Of a DNA stretch of 40,044 nucleotides, positions 34,630-40,044 are shown in pieces (position 1 is the first letter of the stretch; each line of letters starts with the position of its first letter). The stretch spans positions 1 to 40,044 of the forward strand of contig WTWZ01000047.1 of assembly GCA_009773765.1 (NCBI GenBank), read 5' to 3'. This DNA comes from Prolixibacteraceae bacterium. Its GTDB lineage: Bacteria > Bacteroidota > Bacteroidia > Bacteroidales > Prolixibacteraceae. The position numbers were made by a program, and so were the translations under genes. The notes beneath the pieces are model-generated. The model was given only the letters and a program-made list of their open reading frames with translations. It was not told the origin of the DNA and did no database searches.

Positions 34630-35631
34630 ATGAAATACAGTATTTTTTTTTCAACCCTGTTGGTATTTGTAATAGCAAGTTGCCAAAATTCGCCATCGAA
34701 ATATATATACAACAAGGGAACGGTTTACGGAACCACTTACACAATTTCTTACGAAAGCCCAAAAGGAATTGACTTACATGAAGAAATAACGAAAAAGTTA
34801 AATGAATATAACCGCATGTTTTCAACGTTTGACAGGGAATCAACCATTTCGAAAATTAACAACAATGAACCTGTTGACCTGAGTAAAGAATTTATCGTTT
34901 GCTATGAGAAAGCTTTAGAAGTATCGGAAATTACAAACGGCGCATTTGATATTACAGCGGGCGCTATGGTAAATGCCTGGGGATTTGGGCCTGAAGAAAA
35001 GAAAAAAATGACACAGGAACGAGTGGACAGCCTAATTCAAATTACAGGATATCAGAAAATTAAACTTGAAAACGGTCGGATTATAAAAGAAAATCCAAAT
35101 ATCAAACTTGACATGAACGCCATTGCAAAAGGCTACACCAGCGATTTAATAGGTAATTTCCTTGCAGAAAACGGTTGCAAGAATTATATGGTTGAAATTG
35201 GCGGCGAAGTGGCGGCCAAAGGAATTAACGAGCGCGGAAAAACCTGGACTATTGGCATTAGCAAACCTGATGAAACCGATATTTTTGAAACTACCGGTTT
35301 ACAGGCCAAAGTAAAACTAACCGACCACGGTATGGCAACTTCCGGAAATTACCGCAATTTTTATATTGAAGATGGTAAAAAATATGCCCACACCATCGAT
35401 CCCAAAACCGGTTACCCTGTACAGCACAGCGTTTTAAGTTCAACGGTTATTGCCAACGATTGCATGACTGCCGATGCTTACGCCACTGCATTTATGGTGT
35501 TGGGATTGGAAACCAGTATAGAAATTGACAGAAAAGTGCCGGAAATTGAAGTCTTTTTTATTTATGCCGACGAACAGGGAAATAACCAGGTTTATATGTC
35601 GGATGGATTTGGGGAATACATTGTCGATTAA
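34630..35631 (+). CDS. apbE: FAD:protein FMN transferase (ApbE)
   Basis: A 333-residue lipoprotein-type ApbE (LVFVIASC, Cys 19). Motifs: GTVYGTTYTISY, FSTFDRESTISKINN, FDITAGAMVNAWGFG, LDMNAIAKGYTSDLI, MVEIGGEVAAKG, HTIDPKTGYPV and MTADAYATAFMVLG with the metal-binding Asp and Thr. The enzyme attaches FMN by a phosphoester bond to Thr/Ser of NqrB, NqrC, RnfG and similar proteins. The Rnf/Nqr targets lie outside the window. The convergent small membrane protein next to it belongs to a family sometimes found near ApbE genes. Confidence 0.94.
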   Translation: MKYSIFFSTLLVFVIASCQNSPSKYIYNKGTVYGTTYTISYESPKGIDLHEEITKKLNEYNRMFSTFDRESTISKINNNEPVDLSKEFIVCYEKALEVSEITNGAFDITAGAMVNAWGFGPEEKKKMTQERVDSLIQITGYQKIKLENGRIIKENPNIKLDMNAIAKGYTSDLIGNFLAENGCKNYMVEIGGEVAAKGINERGKTWTIGISKPDETDIFETTGLQAKVKLTDHGMATSGNYRNFYIEDGKKYAHTIDPKTGYPVQHSVLSSTVIANDCMTADAYATAFMVLGLETSIEIDRKVPEIEVFFIYADEQGNNQVYMSDGFGEYIVD

Positions 35632-35710
35632 GAAATTTCAATTTCCGAAAAAATATTAAGAGACCAAAAACAAAATCGAAACTGCCATTTTCATTGTATA
35701 ATATTGATAG

Positions 35711-35754
35711 TTTGCAATTTGGAGTTTATTTGTGATTTGTTTATTGCTATTTGT
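35711..35754. repeat. AT-rich dispersed repeat, copy 2
   Basis: Contains tttgcaatttggagtttat and tgtgatttgtttattgctat, matching the copy at 29804-29860. It lies between the convergent apbE and small membrane protein genes. Confidence 0.5.
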
Positions 35755-35772
35755 TCTTTCCAACAATACCGC

Positions 35773-36021
35773 CTATTCAACAGTTTTAATATCTGAAACA
35801 ATTTTCAGGTTTCCATAATCTACTTTTTTGTAAGCGCTGCTGCGGGCAAGTCTATCCTGCGTTTGAGAACAGTAAATGCCGTTTTGTTTTAAATATTTAT
35901 TTCCGCTCACATGCGTGTTAGGGAACTTGCCCCCCTTTTTCAACAAAATTGTGATAGCCAGCCCCGCAATTGCAATTGCAACCAACACAACTGCCGCCAA
36001 TAAAACAAGTAAGATTTCCAT
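35773..36021 (-). CDS. Small single-pass membrane protein
   Basis: I choose ATG at 36021 (82 residues, MEILLVLLAAVVLVAIAIAG) because AAAAAGGAGGG, a rarely strong Shine-Dalgarno sequence, ends 4 nt before it; the frame runs 17 codons further up. One N-terminal transmembrane helix is followed by a soluble tail with GKFPNTHVSGNKYLKQNGIYCSQTQDR. This wording recalls a Bacteroidota family of small membrane proteins whose conserved Cys follows GI. NqrM-like proteins have a comparable layout. The assignment is tentative. Confidence 0.6.
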   Translation of the reverse strand: MEILLVLLAAVVLVAIAIAGLAITILLKKGGKFPNTHVSGNKYLKQNGIYCSQTQDRLARSSAYKKVDYGNLKIVSDIKTVE

Positions 36022-36187
36022 TTTACCCTCCTTTTTCAGTATGCAAAAATAAGTTTTTCGCCGATGAACCACTATAAATATAACCTGTTGGCAGCCGAAA
36101 TGTTGAAGTTGGCCTAAAAAATAATGTTTGCTTCATTTAATCCCCCGTTTTTTTGTAATTTTAATCTGTTTAAAAAATCATAAAAGT

Positions 36188-36544
36188 ATGGAAAAACATA
36201 TTCAAATTGTTGCTGCACTGCGTATCGGGTGTAGCATTTTAGGCCTGCTTATCGGGTTATTGCTTTGTTCATTGTTTTTCTTGTTGGGCGATTTTATCAG
36301 CGACCCCGATGCCCAGGTAGTTTTTACTATCATTGCCAAAGTTATTTCGATTGTTATAATCATTCTGAGCATTCCCGGGATTATTGCCGGCATCGGGTTA
36401 CTGAAAAGAAAAGAATGGGCGCGGATTCTAACACTTATTTTATCAGTTCTCGACCTGATTAATTTCCCTATTGGAACGGCCGTTGGCTCTTACTCAATTT
36501 GGGCGCTGGTACAGCCCGAAATAATTGAACAATTCAAAAAATAA
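36188..36544 (+). CDS. Small multi-pass membrane protein
   Basis: I choose ATG at 36188 (118 residues, MEKHIQIVAALRIG). Three to four hydrophobic helices are visible: GCSILGLLIGLLLCSLFFLLG, FTIIAKVISIVIIILSI, GIIAGIGLL with KRKEWARILTLILSVLDL, and PIGTAVGSYSIWALV. KEWARI and YxIWxL are typical of a widespread hypothetical family. Function unknown. Confidence 0.75.
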   Translation: MEKHIQIVAALRIGCSILGLLIGLLLCSLFFLLGDFISDPDAQVVFTIIAKVISIVIIILSIPGIIAGIGLLKRKEWARILTLILSVLDLINFPIGTAVGSYSIWALVQPEIIEQFKK

Positions 36545-36596
36545 AAAACTTTAACCTGAAACTACCTTAAACATTGAACTTTAAACTTTAATCTCT

Positions 36597-36869
36597 ATGG
36601 TAGTTCAATACGAAATAACAATATCAGGCAGGGTCCAGGGAGTTGGCTTCCGGCATTTTGCTGTTCAAAAAGCCAATGAAATGGGAATTACCGGCTGGGT
36701 CAAAAACTCGGTTGACGGCAGTGTAATCATCGTTGCCCAGGGAATTGAGGAGGAAATAAAAACCTTTATCGATTATTTATATATCGGGCCAACGCGCTCA
36801 CGAGTTGCTCAAATTTCAAAGGTTAAATTCAATACTTTGGCCAATTTTGATAATTTTAGCGTCAAATAA
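36597..36869 (+). CDS. acyP: Acylphosphatase
   Basis: A 90-residue protein with the full active-site signature GRVQGVGFRHF (phosphate-binding Arg) and GWVKNSVDGSV with the catalytic Asn near residue 38. It hydrolyses acyl phosphates such as acetyl phosphate or 1,3-bisphosphoglycerate. A decarboxylase gene starts 15 nt downstream and is probably co-transcribed. Confidence 0.95.
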   Translation: MVVQYEITISGRVQGVGFRHFAVQKANEMGITGWVKNSVDGSVIIVAQGIEEEIKTFIDYLYIGPTRSRVAQISKVKFNTLANFDNFSVK

Positions 36870-36883
36870 TAAACACGTCAAAA

Positions 36884-38317
36884 TTGAAAAAGAGCAGTTA
36901 CCACATGACCACTGAACAGTTCCGTACGGAAGGCAAAAAAGTGATCGACTGGATTGCCGATTATTATGAAAACATTGATAAATACCCCGTTTTATCACAA
37001 GCAAAACCTGGAGAAATAAAGGCTGCATTACCCGAAAATCCTCCTCAAACAGGCGAATCGATGGAAGTAATGATGTGCGATTTGGACGAAAAAATCATGC
37101 CCGGAATCACACACTGGCAATCGCCGAATTTTTATGCATTTTTTCCTTCAAATACTTCGTTCCCTTCAATTTTAGGCGATTTAATTTCTTCGGGACTTGG
37201 TGTTCAGGGAATGATTTGGGCTACAAGCCCCGCAGCAACCGAACTTGAAACACGGGTTCTGGACTGGCTGGCCGACATGATGGGAATGCCGGAAAAATTC
37301 AAATCCACCTCAACCGGCGGCGGGGTTTTGCAGGACACAGCCTCAACTTCGGCGTTAACAGCAATGATTGCCGCCCGCGAACGGGCTACAAATTTTCAGT
37401 CGAACAAAACCGGGATTCAGCAAAAACTGGTGGCCTACATTTCTACACAAACCCATTCGTCGCTTGAAAAAGCAGCAAAAATCTGCGGTATCGGCAGCGA
37501 AAACCTGAGGATGATTGTGGTGGATGAGAAATTTGCCATGCGAACTGATTTGCTGAAAGAACAAATTCAAAAAGATAAAGCCGCAGGGTTAACACCTTTT
37601 TTCATTTGCGCTGCACTGGGCACAACATCGTCAAATGCAGTTGACCCGGTAAGAAAAATCGGGGAAATTGCCCGGAAAGAAAACTGCTGGTTTCATATCG
37701 ATGCGGCCATGTCGGGCACGGCCATGGTATGCCCCGAATTCAGGCATTTTCAGGATGGTGTGGAACTGGCCGACAGCTACTGTTTTAACCCGCACAAATG
37801 GATGTTCACAAATTTCGATTGCGATGTTTTTTGGGTGGGCAACCGCGAAGAACTGATTAACACATTTTCAATTTTACCAGAATATTTAAGAAACCAGGCA
37901 ACTGAATCAGGACAGGTTTTCGATTACCGCGACTGGCATGTTCAACTTGGCCGCCGTTTTCGCTCGCTGAAATTGTGGTTTGTCATCCGTCATTACGGAG
38001 TGGAAGGATTGCAATTCCACATTCGAAACCATGTTAAACTTGCACAAAACTTTACGCAGTGGATTAACGAATCTGACGATTTTGAACTGTTTGTTGAACC
38101 TCCGTTTAACCTGGTTTGCTTTCGCCACAAAGCCGGTGACGATTTCAATATGAAACTGATGAATGCAGTGAATGCCACCGGAAAGGCCTATTTTACGCAT
38201 ACAAAACTAAACGGGCAGGTTGTTTTGCGAATGAGCATCGGGCAAACAAATACCGAAGAAAATCATGTGAGAGATACGTGGGATTTGATTCGGGAGATAG
38301 CAAGGGAAATCTCCTAA
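36884..38317 (+). CDS. PLP-dependent group II amino-acid decarboxylase (DDC family)
   Basis: A 477-residue protein from TTG at 36884; ATG at 36905 (MTTEQFRTEGKKVIDWIADYY) is an equally plausible start and matches family N-termini. Motifs: TSPAATELE, GGGVLQDTASTSAL, THSSLEKA (His 191 stacking on PLP), HIDAAMSG (Asp 273) and FNPHKWMFTNFDCD with the PLP-binding Lys 305. This family includes aromatic L-amino-acid (DOPA, 5-HTP, Trp) decarboxylases and tyrosine decarboxylase. The substrate cannot be named. It is close downstream of acyP (15 nt). Confidence 0.9.
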   Translation: MKKSSYHMTTEQFRTEGKKVIDWIADYYENIDKYPVLSQAKPGEIKAALPENPPQTGESMEVMMCDLDEKIMPGITHWQSPNFYAFFPSNTSFPSILGDLISSGLGVQGMIWATSPAATELETRVLDWLADMMGMPEKFKSTSTGGGVLQDTASTSALTAMIAARERATNFQSNKTGIQQKLVAYISTQTHSSLEKAAKICGIGSENLRMIVVDEKFAMRTDLLKEQIQKDKAAGLTPFFICAALGTTSSNAVDPVRKIGEIARKENCWFHIDAAMSGTAMVCPEFRHFQDGVELADSYCFNPHKWMFTNFDCDVFWVGNREELINTFSILPEYLRNQATESGQVFDYRDWHVQLGRRFRSLKLWFVIRHYGVEGLQFHIRNHVKLAQNFTQWINESDDFELFVEPPFNLVCFRHKAGDDFNMKLMNAVNATGKAYFTHTKLNGQVVLRMSIGQTNTEENHVRDTWDLIREIAREIS

Positions 38318-38349
38318 AAAGTTAACTTGCAATTAAAAGTTATAAAAAA

Positions 38350-38380
38350 TTGTATTTTAGTATCTAATTAGATACATTTG
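38350..38380 (+). promoter_or_regulatory. Consensus promoter with an embedded 16-bp palindrome
   Basis: TTG at 38350-38352, a 20-nt spacer, then TACATTTG (38373-38380), a perfect TAnnTTTG. GTATCTAATTAGATAC (38360-38375), a perfect 16-bp palindrome, fills the spacer and overlaps the -7 box. The start codon follows at 38398. A dimeric regulator bound here would block transcription; the XRE domain of the second gene is the obvious candidate. Confidence 0.75.
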
Positions 38381-38397
38381 CTAAAAAATTCATTTGA

Positions 38398-38634
38398 ATG
38401 CCGATTTTAGAAAATTTTAAGGGAGTTAAAATACATGTTTATAATGGAGAGCACAGACCTCCACATATTCATGCTGATTATAACGAATTTGAAGTTTTGA
38501 TTGAAATAGAAAGCAGAAGAATTTATGCAGGTAGTTTGCCAAAAAGGCAATTAAAAATTGCTTTTGATTGGTTGACAGAAAATGCGGACTGGGTACTTCA
38601 AGTGTTTTATGAATTAAATACTGAGTTGAGATGA
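38398..38634 (+). CDS. DUF4160 protein, first gene of a toxin-antitoxin-like pair
   Basis: A 78-residue DUF4160 domain with HxHVYxGExRPPHxH as VYNGEHRPPHIHADYN near residues 14-29. Family members are often paired with DUF2442 proteins and are annotated as likely toxins, but the activity is unknown. Its last four bases (38631-38634) are shared with the start of the next gene (ATGA overlap), so both are translated from one message. Confidence 0.85.
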   Translation: MPILENFKGVKIHVYNGEHRPPHIHADYNEFEVLIEIESRRIYAGSLPKRQLKIAFDWLTENADWVLQVFYELNTELR

Positions 38635-39152
38635 GAAAAAATATAAAAATACCAAGAGTTTTAAAAATAAACTTGATTAATGGACTATCGATTTCAGTAA
38701 TTTTTAATAACGGCGAATCCAGAATTATTGATTTTAGCAAATTGCTAACCGAAATCGGAGTAAAGGATGATTCTGCTGCATCTGTTTTGTTTAATCCAAT
38801 AGAATTTGCTAAAGTAAAATTGATTGGAAATACTTTATCATGGGATAACGTCGAGCAATACATTAGTTCAAAAACAGGTGACAAAATAAAAGTACCTTAT
38901 GAAATTGGTGCTGATATTTTATTGAAATTCAGTTATGCTGAAAAATCGGAATCTGTTATAAAAATCGGACAACTAATTAAAGAAACAAGATTAAAAACAG
39001 GTTTAACCCAACAAGATTTGGCTATAATTAGCGGAACAAGCAGGACGTATATCTCAAGAATAGAAAATAACAGGTCGGATATTGAACTCGCAACACTTAG
39101 GAAAATAATTGAAACAGGATTAGGTAAAAGGTTGGATATCAGAATATTATAA
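38631..39152 (+). CDS. DUF2442 domain fused to XRE-type helix-turn-helix
   Basis: A 173-residue fusion. Residues 1-95 are DUF2442-like (DFSKLLTEIGV, SWDNVEQYISSKTGDKI). Residues 110-173 form an XRE/HTH_3 domain (IGQLIKETRLKTGLTQQDLAIISGTSRTYISRIENNRSDI). In DUF4160/DUF2442 pairs the DUF2442 partner is usually the antitoxin-like component. The added HTH suggests it binds the palindrome at 38360. The fusion, ATGA overlap and operator together support an autoregulated TA-like operon. Confidence 0.88.
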   Translation: MRKNIKIPRVLKINLINGLSISVIFNNGESRIIDFSKLLTEIGVKDDSAASVLFNPIEFAKVKLIGNTLSWDNVEQYISSKTGDKIKVPYEIGADILLKFSYAEKSESVIKIGQLIKETRLKTGLTQQDLAIISGTSRTYISRIENNRSDIELATLRKIIETGLGKRLDIRIL

Positions 39153-39183
39153 AATTTTGAAAAAAGATTAAAGCTCTACGTCT

Positions 39184-39228
39184 TTCGTTAGTCATCACCC
39201 GACCTGGAGTCGGGTGACGACTAACGAA
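39184..39228. terminator. Bidirectional terminator hairpin between convergent genes
   Basis: Arms 39184-39203 and 39209-39228 pair over 20 bp with one mismatch around the loop ctgga. It also resembles REP-type palindromes of the form CACCCGAC...GTCGGGTG. Confidence 0.75.
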
Positions 39229-39229
39229 T

Positions 39230-40044
39230 TCATTTATCGGTATAAATATCAAATTCTCCGTTTACTACCTTTTTTACAACTTCCAGGTAACCAAATCCGT
39301 TAAGCATATCGGGCAGCAGGTAACTGCCTTCCACCCACTCGTTCCAGGCGTTGATTGTAATCAGTTTTGGTTGTTCAGGATGGCTGTCGGCATACTGTTT
39401 TGCTTTGGAAAGCAGGGCTGCAAAACTTTCAGGCGTGTTGTGATAATGAACCACATCCTTAATACCTTTTGCCGGAAAACGTGGTGTATCGTCCCAACCA
39501 ATGGAAACACAAGGGAAGAGCGGGATATTTAAAATTGAATCCATCTGTGTTCTTATTTTTATCGAATTGGCGCCATAAACCAGGTAATCTTCCGCTAATC
39601 CGCCCATATTGTACATGGCAACACTGTTGAAACCCATTTCGTTTACCCGGTTGGAAAAGTTTGTTGCCGATTCTTCTGACATAATGGAGCCTCCGCCCTG
39701 GTTCCACTGGATATGCAAACCGGGGAATCCGGCTTTTTTCACTTCATCCCTGAAATAATCAAGCGCTTTGCGGGCTTCTTTCACATCTCCGCCAAAACTT
39801 TCAAGCAATTTATCAACACTGAATACGGAAAATACCGGACAGCCGTCGATTTTGAAATAGTTGGGCTGACTGAAATACTGTTTGATAACGCGGTCAACTA
39901 TATTTTTGTAGTTGTCCCAATCCACAACGGCGTTCCAGAGAATCGAAGTGTCGTCCTTATATTTGTGTACGTTCCAGTAGTTCCGTTTCACATCGTGGTT
40001 GGCCCACATGATGTAAAACTGCATCTTCGAATTATTTTTTGCTT
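39230..40044 (-). CDS. WbsX-like, GH99-related protein (5' end outside the window)
   Basis: At least 271 residues, open to the window edge: the frame continues upstream of the first Met seen (40024) as AKNNSK, so the N-terminus is missing. The sequence has WANHDVKRNYWN, YFKIDGCPVFSVFS and ITINAWNEWVEGSYLLPD, which match the C-terminal part of WbsX/GH99-like proteins. Some WbsX relatives occur in O-antigen or capsule clusters, others are glycoside hydrolases with endo-mannosidase-like barrels. The substrate is unknown. Confidence 0.85.
   Translation of the reverse strand, partial: AKNNSKMQFYIMWANHDVKRNYWNVHKYKDDTSILWNAVVDWDNYKNIVDRVIKQYFSQPNYFKIDGCPVFSVFSVDKLLESFGGDVKEARKALDYFRDEVKKAGFPGLHIQWNQGGGSIMSEESATNFSNRVNEMGFNSVAMYNMGGLAEDYLVYGANSIKIRTQMDSILNIPLFPCVSIGWDDTPRFPAKGIKDVVHYHNTPESFAALLSKAKQYADSHPEQPKLITINAWNEWVEGSYLLPDMLNGFGYLEVVKKVVNGEFDIYTDK

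Noticed and set aside
1-40044. tRNA, rRNA, CRISPR arrays, riboswitches, prophage modules
   Set aside because: I looked for T-arm GGTTCGA contexts, regularly spaced repeats, classic aptamer motifs and phage structural genes, and saw none that hold up. A covariance-model search (tRNAscan-SE, Infernal) would be decisive.

Overview
The window is chromosomal DNA from a member of the Bacteroidota, most likely class Bacteroidia (a Marinilabiliales/Prolixibacteraceae-like organism is my inference). Supporting signs are the -33/-7 promoters of the form TTG-N19-21-TAnnTTTG, few Shine-Dalgarno sequences, several TTG starts, a Rho factor with a long disordered insertion, the phoH-purC gene pair, DUF5916 and DUF4143 proteins, and AT-rich intergenic DNA carrying many short hairpin repeats. 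I saw no rRNA, tRNA, CRISPR array, prophage or plasmid genes.

Layout. 1-880: a short MNT-type nucleotidyltransferase and a repeat-bearing intergenic region. 0.9-3.8 kb: a GlcD-GlcF-type FAD/Fe-S oxidoreductase. 3.8-4.5 kb: a REP-associated tyrosine transposase (IS200-like Y1) lying between two copies of a double-hairpin repeat, which is a complete REP/RAYT unit. 4.5-8.1 kb: an exported GH5-like glycosidase and a DUF5916 outer-membrane protein. 8.3-12.3 kb: rho and a U32-family protein, convergent. 12.4-20.2 kb: a DUF4143-type ATPase, a four-helix-bundle protein, nifJ (pyruvate:ferredoxin oxidoreductase, broken by a 31-nt deletion), a second DUF4143 ATPase and an exported SMP-30-like lactonase. 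20.3-22.4 kb: a low-GC accessory island (AlkD-like protein, small hypothetical, TPR protein) with a GC-rich imperfect inverted repeat that looks like a cassette boundary. 22.8-28.1 kb: ADP-ribosylglycohydrolase-like lipoprotein, mazG, phoH, purC, a TlpA-like thioredoxin. 28.3-31.7 kb: subtilisin-like lipoprotein, a trhO remnant, a tRNA-dihydrouridine synthase, folE. 32.1-36.5 kb: S1-domain protein, Gfo/Idh/MocA oxidoreductase, ApbE, two small membrane proteins. 36.6-40 kb: acylphosphatase, a PLP decarboxylase, a DUF4160 / DUF2442-XRE pair with a self-regulation-type promoter, and a WbsX-like GH99-related protein running off the window.

Most genes are housekeeping or polysaccharide/sugar-related and stand alone or in pairs. 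The most unusual content is structural: the RAYT unit; the cassette-like element beside the TPR gene; GC-rich mini-repeats that form the last codons of mazG, phoH and nifJ; a perfect 16-bp palindrome inside a consensus promoter ahead of the DUF4160 pair; and two deletions that remove conserved cores from nifJ and the DUF5916 protein. These deletions may be real decay or assembly errors. The sequence alone cannot decide.
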